Shown: in pieces, positions 7,561 through 15,654 of the stretch
Position numbering within the stretch: the stretch's first letter is position 1
Layout of the letters: each line of letters opens with the position of its first letter
Origin: Streptomyces sp. NBC_00341
GTDB lineage: Bacteria > Actinomycetota > Actinomycetes > Streptomycetales > Streptomycetaceae
Length of the DNA stretch: 64,000 bases
Assembly: GCF_041435055.1 (NCBI RefSeq)
Contig: NZ_CP108002.1
Span: forward strand, 8,308,001 to 8,372,000
Direction of reading: 5' to 3'
Program-made: the position numbers and the translations under genes
The notes under the pieces: model-generated
Database searches by the model: none
The model's input: only the letters and a program-made list of their open reading frames with translations
Told to the model about the DNA's origin: nothing

Positions 7561-9133
7561 CGTCGCGGACGACGCCGTGCTGCTGGAGGGCGTGCGCCGC
7601 GAGGGCGCCGAGTGGCACACCGGGGAACTGCACCGCCTCGGCCGCCTCGTCGGCAGCGAGGAGGCGCAGGGCTGGGCCGACCAGGCCAATGACCACGAAC
7701 CCGTCCTGCGCACCCACGACCGCTACGGACACCGCGTCGACGAGGTCGAGTTCCACCCCGCCTACCACCACCTGATGGACACCTCGGTGGGCGCAGGCCT
7801 GGCCGGAGCCGCCTGGGCCGACGAGCGACCGGGCGCCCACGTGGCCCGCGCGGCGGGCTTCATGCTGATGACGACCCTGGAACCGGGGCACCTGTGCCCG
7901 GTCTCCATGACGTACGCCGTGGTCCCGGCGCTGCGCCACTCACCCGACCTGGCCAAGACGTACGAGCCGCTGCTCACCAGCCGGGTCTACGAGTCCGGCC
8001 TGCGCACCCCGGCCGAGAAGCCCGGACTGCTCGCCGGGATGGGCATGACGGAGAAGCAGGGCGGCACCGACGTGCGCGCCAACACCACCGCGGCCACCGA
8101 AGCGGCCGACGGAACCTGGCGGCTGCGCGGGCACAAGTGGTTCACCAGCGCGCCGATGAACGACCTCTTCCTCGTGCTCGCCCAGTCGCCCGGCGGGCTC
8201 TCCTGCTTCCTGGTGCCGCGCGTACTGCCGGACGGCAGCCGCAACACCTTCCGCATCCAGCGGCTCAAGGACAAGCTCGGCAACCGCGCCAACGCCAGCA
8301 GCGAGCCCGAGTTCGACGACACGGTGGCCTGGCTCGTCGGCACCGAGGGCAAGGGCGTACGCACCATCATCGACATGGTCACCATGACGCGCCTGGACTG
8401 CGTCCTGGGTTCCGCCGCCGGTACCCGGGCCGCCCTCGCCCAGGCCGCCCACCACGCCCGCCACCGCTCGGTGTTCGGCGCCAGGCTGATCGACCAGCCC
8501 CTCATGCGCAACGTACTCGGTGACCTCTCCGTGGAGTCGGAGGCCGCGACGACGCTGGCGCTGCGGCTGGCCGGCGCCGCCGACCGGGCGCAGCGGGGCG
8601 ATACCGGGGAGCGCGCGTTCCTGCGGCTCGCCACGGCCGTCAGCAAGTACTGGGTCTGCAAGCGCCAGCCCGTCGCGGTGGCCGAAGCGCTGGAATGCCT
8701 CGGCGGCAACGGATACGTCGAGGAGTCGGGGATGCCGCGCCTCTACCGGGAGGCCCCGCTCAACGGCATCTGGGAGGGCTCCGGCAATGTGAACGCCCTC
8801 GACCTGCTGCGGGCGCTGGCCCGTGAGCCCGAGTCCTTCGAGGCCTTCCACGCCGAGATCGACGCCGCCGCCGGCGCCGACCGGCGACTGGACGCCGCCT
8901 GGCAGGACCTGCGCGGCGAACTCGTGCTCACCGAGGACGCCCCGCTGCGCGCCCGCCGTCTCATCGAACGCGCCGCGCTCGTGCTCCAGGGCTCACTCCT
9001 CGTCCGGCACGCCCCGGCCCCGGTCGCGGACGCCTTCTGCGCGTCCCGGCTGGACGGGGACCGGGGCCTGGCGTTCGGCACCCTCGCGCCGGGTACGGAC
9101 TTCGCCGGACTGCTGGAGCGGCTCCCCGCCTGA
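7475..9133 (+). CDS. aidB: AidB-like acyl-CoA dehydrogenase family flavoprotein
   Basis: A 552-residue FAD protein closely resembling E. coli AidB, which protects DNA during alkylation stress. Diagnostic stretches include GMGMTEKQGGTDVRANTT, GHKWFTSAPMNDLFLVLAQ, GGLSCFLVPRVLPDG, LKDKLGNRANASSE and LYREAPLNGIWEGSGNV, all matching AidB in order. Length fits the family (about 540). The start is GTG 7475 behind GGAGGA. The gene lies directly downstream of, and overlaps, a TetR regulator, so alkylation or another small-molecule signal may act through that repressor rather than through Ada. In vivo substrate unknown; classic acyl-CoA dehydrogenase activity is weak in this family. Confidence 0.9.
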   Translation: MTTTDAPRSHPTALTHEVTNQTPPLTGHDVADDAVLLEGVRREGAEWHTGELHRLGRLVGSEEAQGWADQANDHEPVLRTHDRYGHRVDEVEFHPAYHHLMDTSVGAGLAGAAWADERPGAHVARAAGFMLMTTLEPGHLCPVSMTYAVVPALRHSPDLAKTYEPLLTSRVYESGLRTPAEKPGLLAGMGMTEKQGGTDVRANTTAATEAADGTWRLRGHKWFTSAPMNDLFLVLAQSPGGLSCFLVPRVLPDGSRNTFRIQRLKDKLGNRANASSEPEFDDTVAWLVGTEGKGVRTIIDMVTMTRLDCVLGSAAGTRAALAQAAHHARHRSVFGARLIDQPLMRNVLGDLSVESEAATTLALRLAGAADRAQRGDTGERAFLRLATAVSKYWVCKRQPVAVAEALECLGGNGYVEESGMPRLYREAPLNGIWEGSGNVNALDLLRALAREPESFEAFHAEIDAAAGADRRLDAAWQDLRGELVLTEDAPLRARRLIERAALVLQGSLLVRHAPAPVADAFCASRLDGDRGLAFGTLAPGTDFAGLLERLPA

Positions 9134-9167
9134 GACCGGGGAGACGGAGGAGATGGGGGAGACGTGG

Positions 9168-9201
9168 GAGACGGGGGTGGGGACAGACGCGCCCCCGTCT
9201 C
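9168..9201. terminator. Hairpin between convergent aidB and SARP genes
   Basis: Perfect 10-base arms GAGACGGGGG (9168-9177) and CCCCCGTCTC (9192-9201) separated by 14 bases. It overlaps the stop codon of the minus-strand regulator by two bases and lies 34 bases after the aidB stop. No U-tract is present, as is usual in Streptomyces. Confidence 0.6.
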
Positions 9202-12200
9202 AGGCGACCTCGTCCATCAGGCGGCGCGCGTCGGCCGCGTGACGGATCCCCGCCGGATACGGCAGCGCCCGTACCAGTTCCTCGGCCCGCTCCAGGGCCT
9301 CCCGCGCGGCCGCGTGCTCCGCGAGCCGGAACAGGGCCACGGCCAGGGCGATCCGGGCGTCCGCCTCGGCGATCCGCTCGCCGGTCCGCGCCGCCCGCTC
9401 GACCTCCGCGTGCGCGATCCGCCACGCCGGTCCGGCATGTCCCGCCCGCAGTCGCCCCCAGGCGGCCAGCACCGGGGCCTCCTCCGCGAAGCCGTCCACG
9501 GCGCTGAGCGCATCGCCCGGAAGACCGGCGAGCAGGGCGAGTTCGGCACGGGCCGTGCGGACCTCGCGGCCGGCCTGCCGGTCCACCATCCCCACGGCGG
9601 ACCGCTCGGCCCGGTCCAGCAGGTCCGCCGCTTCCGAGGGCTCTCCGGTGCGTATCCGCACCAGGGCCAGCGTCGCCAGGGTGTAGGGCAGACACCACGC
9701 GTCGTCCGGTTCCGCGCTCGCCACCGCCGCCTCCGCGAGCATCCGCGCGGTGGTGAACTCTTCGAGCAGCAGGAAGAGTTCGGCGAGGTTCGCCCGCTCG
9801 AACGCGGCCGCGATCGGATCGCCCGACTGCTCGGCGAGATCGAGGGCGCGCTCTCCCATGGCCACCGCCTCGCGCAGCCGGCCGCCCCGCCGGCGGTTCT
9901 CCCGCAAGGTCGACAGGACCGAGCCGAGCAGGGTCGGATCCCCGTACTCCTCGGCCGGAGCGAGCGCCTGGCCGGCCGCCGTACGCGCCTCGTCCAGCCG
10001 CCCGTTGAGGCCCAGGTTGCTGGCCTGGAGGGCGTACGAGCGCGCCACGAGCCCCTGCCCCTGTTTTCCTGACACCCGCAGCGCGACCGCGAGCGCCTGC
10101 CGGGCGGCCAGGTAGCCCTCCTCGTACCGCCCCTGGATCTTGCAGATCATGGAGAGCGCGAGGTAGTGCCCGGCGGCCGGCTCCACCGGGGTGTCCTCGG
10201 TCACCGGATGCTCGCCCAGTACCTGCCTGCCGGAGTCCGGGCCCCCCGCCCGCGCCAGTGCGTCGGCCAGCCAGGCGGCGGTGAGTACGACGTCCTCGTG
10301 GTCGCCCCGGCGGGCGAACTCGTCCAGCGCGAGCCGCAGCACCTCGGCCGCCTCACCGAAGTTGCCCATCCGGCAGAGCACCTGGCTGTGCGCGAGGCGG
10401 GCACGGGCCGCGTCCACGTCGAGCCGTGCCACCAGGTCCCGGTAGTAGCGGTCCGCGGTGTCGTTGGCGAAGAGGGCCGCGGCCCGTGCGGCGGCCCTGC
10501 GCAGGTACTCGGCGGCGCGCGGATCGTCGGCGTGCGCGAAGTGCGAGGCGAGGGTGTCGACGGCGTCGGGGCGGCGGCGCAGCACCGCCTGGGCGAACGC
10601 GCCGTGCAACTGCCTGCGGCGGACGGCGGAGAGCTCCTCGTAGCAGGTGAGACGGACCAGGGGGTGCCGGAAGATCAGCCCGGCCTCGTGCTGGCCCGCC
10701 AGCACGATATCGCGCTCCTCGACGAGGGAGGCGCCGATGGCGTGCTCCAGCGCGTCGGTGGCGGCGCCGCCGGAGACCGGCGGATGGAGTCCGTGCGCGG
10801 CGACGTCGAGCAGTTCCGACAGGGCGGTCTCTGGCCCCGCGACGGAGAGCGCCTCGACGATGCGCCGCGTGTCGGGGTCGAGCCGGCCCAGGCGCTCCGC
10901 CACCAGCTGCCGGATTCCGTCCGGCGCCGGGACACCGGGCACGTCCTCCGCCAGTCCGTGGGCGAGCTCCACGGCGAACAGCGGATTGCCGAGGGAGAGT
11001 TCCCACACCCGGTTCAGCCGTTCGTCCTTCGCGACGTCACCGGCCGGGGCGTCGGGTCCCGGCGCCGGATGCCGCGCGGCGGGCAGCAGCACCGTGTCGC
11101 GCACCACCGCGAGACAGGCCTCCTGGCTCAGCCGCCCCACCTCCTCGCGCGTGGCCAGCCCCTGGCGCAGCAGTGACGTCAGCCCGGTCCTGCGCGGATC
11201 GCCGTCGGGTATCTCCTCCTCGCGGCACGTCACCAGGAACCGGGGGCCGCCCGTCTGTGCCGCCCTCCGCGCCAAGTGGCTCAGCAGCTGGAACGAGCCC
11301 TCGTCCGCCGCGTGCAGGTCGTCCAGGACGATCAGCACCGGCTGCACGGAGGACAGTTCGCCGAGCAGCCCGGCCGTGGCGCGGAACAGCCGGTCCCGCT
11401 CCTCCTCCGGGCTCCGCTCCTCGTCCGCGCGCACCCGGCCCAGCGCCGGGAGGAACGCGGCCAGCTCCGGGTACTCCGTGCCGACCCCGGCCCGTTGGTC
11501 CGGGTCGCGTTCGGCCAGCCATCCGTCGAGCGCCTCCGCGAACGCCCCGTACGGCGTGTGCCCCTCCGCGTCGTGCCCGCCGCCCCACAGCACCGCCGTA
11601 CCGGATGCGGCGGCCCGCCGCGCCACCTCGCCCACCAGCCGGGTCTTGCCCACCCCCGCCTCGCCGGTCAGCAGCCTCACGACCGCGGGGCCGTCCGCCG
11701 CGAGCAGCCGTTGCAGGACGGCCTCGCGTCCGCGCAGCGGGGTCGTCACAGGGACCCGCAGGACGGCCGGCAGGGACGGTGCGGACGGTACGAGCGGAAG
11801 CTCCGCCGCCAGTGCGACTCGGTGCAGACGCTCTGTCTCCGCGCCCGGCCGCACCCCCAGCTCCGCGTCCAGTGCGGCCCGGCACACGTGGTACTGCCGC
11901 ACCGCGCGACGCCGCAGCCCCTGCCGGGTGTACACGTCGATGAGGATGCGGTGCGCCAGCTCCTCGGCGGGACTCGATTCGAGCACCCGCTCGGCGGCGG
12001 CCGCCGCCTCCGGCACCGCGCCCGCCTCCAGATGTGCCGAGGCGAGCCCGAGCAGCACCCGCTCCTTCAGCTCCGCGAGCTGCGAGCGACGGCCCTCGGC
12101 CCAGTCGGCGTAACGGTCCTCGGGCAGCAGTTCGCCGGAGAACCACTCCAGGGCCCGCGCCAGCTCCGCCACGCCGCCGCTCGCCAGCGCGTCGAGCGCG

Positions 12201-12583
12201 TCCCGTTCGGCCTGGTCCGCGTCGATCCACACCGTTTCCGGGTTCAGGAACAGCAGCGCGCCCTCGGCGACCAGGTAGGAGGACGTGGCGCGCGAGGCGA
12301 GTTCGGGCTCCAGGATCCGGCGCGCCGAGTGGAGAGCGACGCGCAGGCTGCCCTGTGCCGCGTGCGGCTCTGCGCCGGGCCAGCAGATGTCGATGACCTG
12401 CTCGCGGTGCAGGCGGTGTTCCGGCACCACGGCGAGCAGCTTCACCAGGGCCTGTGCGGTCAGTCTCGGCCAGCGTTCTGCGGGCGCCGCGCCGGACTCC
12501 CGGGTGACCCGAAAACCGCCGAAAAGGTGCAGGTTCAAACGTGGCGCCACGGGATCGGTGCCGGTGGTACGTCGTGCGTTCAT
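9200..12583 (-). CDS. Large SARP-type regulator: winged helix, BTAD, ATPase and TPR domains
   Basis: About 1127 residues from ATG 12583; an ATG at 12607 adds 8 residues but sits against a terminator hairpin. An OmpR-like winged helix opens the protein (LNLHLFGGFRV to LHSARRILEPEL), followed by the BTAD helical domain (about 95-260). Next comes an AAA ATPase with Walker A GEAGVGKT (about 306-313) and Walker B LIVLDDLHAAD. The C-terminal half is TPR-like helices. No LuxR helix-turn-helix is present at the end. This is AfsR-like architecture; such proteins activate specialised-metabolite or developmental genes using ATP. No biosynthetic cluster is visible nearby. Confidence 0.9.
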   Translation of the reverse strand: MNARRTTGTDPVAPRLNLHLFGGFRVTRESGAAPAERWPRLTAQALVKLLAVVPEHRLHREQVIDICWPGAEPHAAQGSLRVALHSARRILEPELASRATSSYLVAEGALLFLNPETVWIDADQAERDALDALASGGVAELARALEWFSGELLPEDRYADWAEGRRSQLAELKERVLLGLASAHLEAGAVPEAAAAAERVLESSPAEELAHRILIDVYTRQGLRRRAVRQYHVCRAALDAELGVRPGAETERLHRVALAAELPLVPSAPSLPAVLRVPVTTPLRGREAVLQRLLAADGPAVVRLLTGEAGVGKTRLVGEVARRAAASGTAVLWGGGHDAEGHTPYGAFAEALDGWLAERDPDQRAGVGTEYPELAAFLPALGRVRADEERSPEEERDRLFRATAGLLGELSSVQPVLIVLDDLHAADEGSFQLLSHLARRAAQTGGPRFLVTCREEEIPDGDPRRTGLTSLLRQGLATREEVGRLSQEACLAVVRDTVLLPAARHPAPGPDAPAGDVAKDERLNRVWELSLGNPLFAVELAHGLAEDVPGVPAPDGIRQLVAERLGRLDPDTRRIVEALSVAGPETALSELLDVAAHGLHPPVSGGAATDALEHAIGASLVEERDIVLAGQHEAGLIFRHPLVRLTCYEELSAVRRRQLHGAFAQAVLRRRPDAVDTLASHFAHADDPRAAEYLRRAAARAAALFANDTADRYYRDLVARLDVDAARARLAHSQVLCRMGNFGEAAEVLRLALDEFARRGDHEDVVLTAAWLADALARAGGPDSGRQVLGEHPVTEDTPVEPAAGHYLALSMICKIQGRYEEGYLAARQALAVALRVSGKQGQGLVARSYALQASNLGLNGRLDEARTAAGQALAPAEEYGDPTLLGSVLSTLRENRRRGGRLREAVAMGERALDLAEQSGDPIAAAFERANLAELFLLLEEFTTARMLAEAAVASAEPDDAWCLPYTLATLALVRIRTGEPSEAADLLDRAERSAVGMVDRQAGREVRTARAELALLAGLPGDALSAVDGFAEEAPVLAAWGRLRAGHAGPAWRIAHAEVERAARTGERIAEADARIALAVALFRLAEHAAAREALERAEELVRALPYPAGIRHAADARRLMDEVA

Positions 12584-12610
12584 GAGGGCGCAACTGTAAC
12601 CGAGCATGCC

Positions 12611-12641
12611 GAGGACCCCCGGGCGCGGCCCGGGAGTCCTC
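12611..12641 (-). terminator. Terminator after the FG-GAP gene
   Basis: A GC-rich hairpin with arms GAGGAC-C-CCCGGGC and GCCCGGG-A-GTCCTC around GCG. It lies 59 bases past the minus-strand stop at 12700 and immediately upstream of the next minus-strand gene. Confidence 0.6.
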
Positions 12642-12699
12642 AGTGGTCAACGCATGCACGGGTCGTCACGGCGCGGTGCCGCACGGACCCGGCGGTGCG

Positions 12700-15654
12700 T
12701 CAGGACAGGGTGTACACCGCCATCTGGCGACCGGAGTCGTTCAGGGACAGGACGCCGCCGCCCAGCTGCTCGGCCATGCGGTTGTTGCCGTGGTCGTCGA
12801 AGTTCAGCGAGACCATGTCGTCGACGCCGTCGCCGTCCAGGTCGGCGGCGAGGTAGTTGCGGCCTCCGCCGTTGGTCACGCTGCCGAGGCCGGACTGGAA
12901 GGACGATTCCTCGGTGAGGACCGACGGGTCCCACACGCCCAGACCGCCCTCCACACCACCGGCCACCAGCCGCCGGCCGCCGGGTCCGTCGATGAACTGG
13001 GCGGTCCGCAGGGGCGCCACCACCGAACTGGTGGTGTCCTTGCCGTCGGCGCCGTAGCCGCGGAAGGTGCCGAAGCTCAGGTCGTAGAGCGGGTCGCCCT
13101 TGCCGTCGATGAAGAAGTTGCCGTGCGACCACGGACTGCCGTTCACGGTGCGGTGCAGCAGTTCGCCGGTGCGCCCGTCACGGATCTCGATGACATCGCG
13201 CGGGGTGGCGGTGGAGATGTCGCCCGCCGTGGTCGGATCGGCCAGCACCATCCAGGTGTAGACGACCGCGTGCCCGTCCGCGTACGGAATGTTCGGCGAG
13301 GCGAAGACGGCGTGGTCCAGGAGCGCGCCGTGCAGCTTGCCGTCGACCGCGTTGGCCGGTGCCTCGGGATCGGCCTTCCAGTTCACCGTGCCCTTCGCAC
13401 CGTCGAGCGCGACACCGTTCTCGGCGGCGTCGGGCAGGTCCAGCGCGTTCTTGGAGGCGTACTGCGTGTACACCTGGCCGTCACCGGTCACGGTGTCGGA
13501 GAAGACCACATCGCCGTCGGCCGCGGGGGCCGAATACGTCCACAGCGCCTTGCCGTTGCCCTTGTAGACGCGCAGCGCGTCGGTCGGGACCAGGATCTCG
13601 GCCTTGCCCTTGCCGTCGGTGTCGGCGACCGTGACGGAGCGGACGTACTGCCCGCCGCCGTCGATGGTCGTCAGGATCTTGCCGGTGGTGCCGTCGAGCA
13701 CGACCACCGCCGTCTCCGCGGCGACGATCACCTCGGGCTTCTTGTCACCGGTCACGTCACCGGTCTGGACGCTGAGGACGGAGCCGGGGACGGTGGTCTT
13801 CCACAGCTGCTTGGGCGCGCCCTTGACCAGCGACGGGCCCGACCACGCCCAGACACCGTTCGAGGTGCCGCCTGCGACCACGTCCAGCTTCTTGTCGCCG
13901 TCCAGATCGGCGGCCTGGGCGTAGTTGAGGTCGCCCTGGAGCGGCGTCAGGCTCTGCTGCTTGCCGTTGCCCAGCTTGTACTCGTGGATGTTCTGCTGCG
14001 GGTCGATGGTCCGCACGTAGTCGCTGCCGCCGGAGCGGTACGCCTGCTGGAACATCGGTGAGGCGGTCAGCCCGGCGTGCTGCCAGCTGATCTTTCCCTT
14101 GGCGTTGAACGCCGTCAGCGAGCCGTACCGCAGGCTGCTGACGTTCTGCGCCAGCGCGCTGTCCGTGTCGTCCTGGGCAGCGGTGATCAGCTTGCCGCCG
14201 ACGACGTCCATGTGCCAGGTGGCCGGAGCGTTCCTCGTGTTGCCGGGCGCGCGCTTGGTCGTGTGCGTCCACTGGACCGTGGCACCGTCAGAGCCGCTCA
14301 GGAGGCGGACGGTACTGGAGTTCAGCGACATGGCGGAGTCGAGGGTCGACTCGCTGACCGCGTACTCGGTCCCGCCGCCCGCGGCCACGTCACCGATCGT
14401 CATGGCGGTCGGCAGGGCGTTGATCCGGGTGTCCAGCGCGATGCGCTTGCCGCTGCCCAGTTCGTAGGAGACAACCTGGTACTCGACCGCGTCCGAGGTG
14501 TCCGCCTGCTCCAGGGCCACCATCCGGCCCCGGGCGGCGTCCAGGTGCAGCTGACGCCCGTACAGCTCGCTGTCCTTCTGCCAGACGACGGAACCGTCGG
14601 CGGTGTCCAGGACCAGGGTGCGCCCGCGTGCGGCGGCCGTGGCGGTCTTGCTGAGGTTCCAGGAGGCGGCGACCTTCCCGTCGCCCGCGTCCTCCAGCGA
14701 ACCCCAGGCGGCCGCCCCGGTCTCCCCGGTGTCGTAGGTCCAGGTCGAGGAGGGGGTCAGCGCGCCGTCGGCGTACGAGAACCGGGTCCCGTACAGGGCG
14801 CCGGTCGCCTCGGCCGGCGCTGTGCCGTTCAGCTGGGGCGAGTCGGCGACCAGCAGCGTCCCGTCGACGATCTTGACCATGCCGGCGTAGGCGTACACCT
14901 TCGACCAGAGCGTGTTCCCGGACTTGCCGTCCAGGACGGTCACCATCGTGCCGGACGTCATCTTGGTGCCGGGGATGGTGACGCCGGTCGGCGGGTTCAT
15001 GCCGACGCTCGCCGAGAAGACCAGGTCCGGGACGCCGTCACCGGTCAGGTCGCCGGTGTCGTAACCCTGGTCGGAGTAGGGAGAGAACGGGCTGACAGCG
15101 TTGTACCCCATCAGGACCCGGGCCGGGTAGAACTCGGTCTCCCACGGCCGCAAGTGGGTGATGCCCCAGTCCGCGTACAGCGAGTTGCTGCTGCGGGACC
15201 AGGTAGTGGAGCCGTCGGGCTTGTGGAGCTGGATGGTGGCGAGGCTGTGCACGGTGAAGTAGCCGTGCGACCCGGCCTGCACGGTGGCGCCCAGACCGGT
15301 GACGCCGTCCAGCGCGGACTTCTTGGTGAAGGTGACGGGCGTGTCCGCGGCGGCGGTGCCGGACGCCGCGCCGGATGCCTTGGACTTCGGTGCGCCCTTG
15401 CCGGACGAGTCCTGGAGCGAGGTGCCGTGATCCGTGGCGGCGGGGTCGTCCGACGCGCCGTCCTTGGCCGTGCCGTCGCCGTACACATCGACGTGGGCGT
15501 TCGCGGCCAGCTGCTTCGCCTGCTCAGCGGTGAGCCGCATCGCCGTGGGGGAGCTGTCGGCGGCCAGTGCGTGCGGGGCCACGGTCAGCGCGAGACCGGC
15601 CGCGACGAGGGTGGAGGCGAGCCGCAGGGCCCGCCGCGAGGCGTGGGTTCTCAT
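12700..15654 (-). CDS. Secreted FG-GAP/VCBS repeat (beta-propeller-like) protein
   Basis: A 984-residue exported protein. A signal peptide with RRALRLASTLVAAGLALTVAPHALA ends near residue 32. Many Asp-rich calcium-loop repeats follow, for example DLTGDGVPDLVF, DLDGDKKLDVVAGG, DVTGDKKPEVIVA, DTDGKGKAEILV and DLDGDGVDDMVSL, spaced as in FG-GAP/VCBS beta-propeller blades. No catalytic motif is seen. Its ATG overlaps the stop of the upstream subtilase gene (TAATG), so the two are translationally coupled and probably act together outside the cell, perhaps as protease and partner, inhibitor or substrate-recruiting scaffold. That role is inference. Confidence 0.85.
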   Translation of the reverse strand: MRTHASRRALRLASTLVAAGLALTVAPHALAADSSPTAMRLTAEQAKQLAANAHVDVYGDGTAKDGASDDPAATDHGTSLQDSSGKGAPKSKASGAASGTAAADTPVTFTKKSALDGVTGLGATVQAGSHGYFTVHSLATIQLHKPDGSTTWSRSSNSLYADWGITHLRPWETEFYPARVLMGYNAVSPFSPYSDQGYDTGDLTGDGVPDLVFSASVGMNPPTGVTIPGTKMTSGTMVTVLDGKSGNTLWSKVYAYAGMVKIVDGTLLVADSPQLNGTAPAEATGALYGTRFSYADGALTPSSTWTYDTGETGAAAWGSLEDAGDGKVAASWNLSKTATAAARGRTLVLDTADGSVVWQKDSELYGRQLHLDAARGRMVALEQADTSDAVEYQVVSYELGSGKRIALDTRINALPTAMTIGDVAAGGGTEYAVSESTLDSAMSLNSSTVRLLSGSDGATVQWTHTTKRAPGNTRNAPATWHMDVVGGKLITAAQDDTDSALAQNVSSLRYGSLTAFNAKGKISWQHAGLTASPMFQQAYRSGGSDYVRTIDPQQNIHEYKLGNGKQQSLTPLQGDLNYAQAADLDGDKKLDVVAGGTSNGVWAWSGPSLVKGAPKQLWKTTVPGSVLSVQTGDVTGDKKPEVIVAAETAVVVLDGTTGKILTTIDGGGQYVRSVTVADTDGKGKAEILVPTDALRVYKGNGKALWTYSAPAADGDVVFSDTVTGDGQVYTQYASKNALDLPDAAENGVALDGAKGTVNWKADPEAPANAVDGKLHGALLDHAVFASPNIPYADGHAVVYTWMVLADPTTAGDISTATPRDVIEIRDGRTGELLHRTVNGSPWSHGNFFIDGKGDPLYDLSFGTFRGYGADGKDTTSSVVAPLRTAQFIDGPGGRRLVAGGVEGGLGVWDPSVLTEESSFQSGLGSVTNGGGRNYLAADLDGDGVDDMVSLNFDDHGNNRMAEQLGGGVLSLNDSGRQMAVYTLS

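Noticed and set aside
9200..12583. SARP-like gene as marker of a biosynthetic cluster in the window
   Set aside because: No PKS, NRPS, terpene or RiPP genes occur near it; AfsR-like proteins also act globally.
12643..14061. Long plus-strand frames opposite the FG-GAP gene
   Set aside because: Shadow of a repetitive secreted protein; no ribosome-binding site or family motif.
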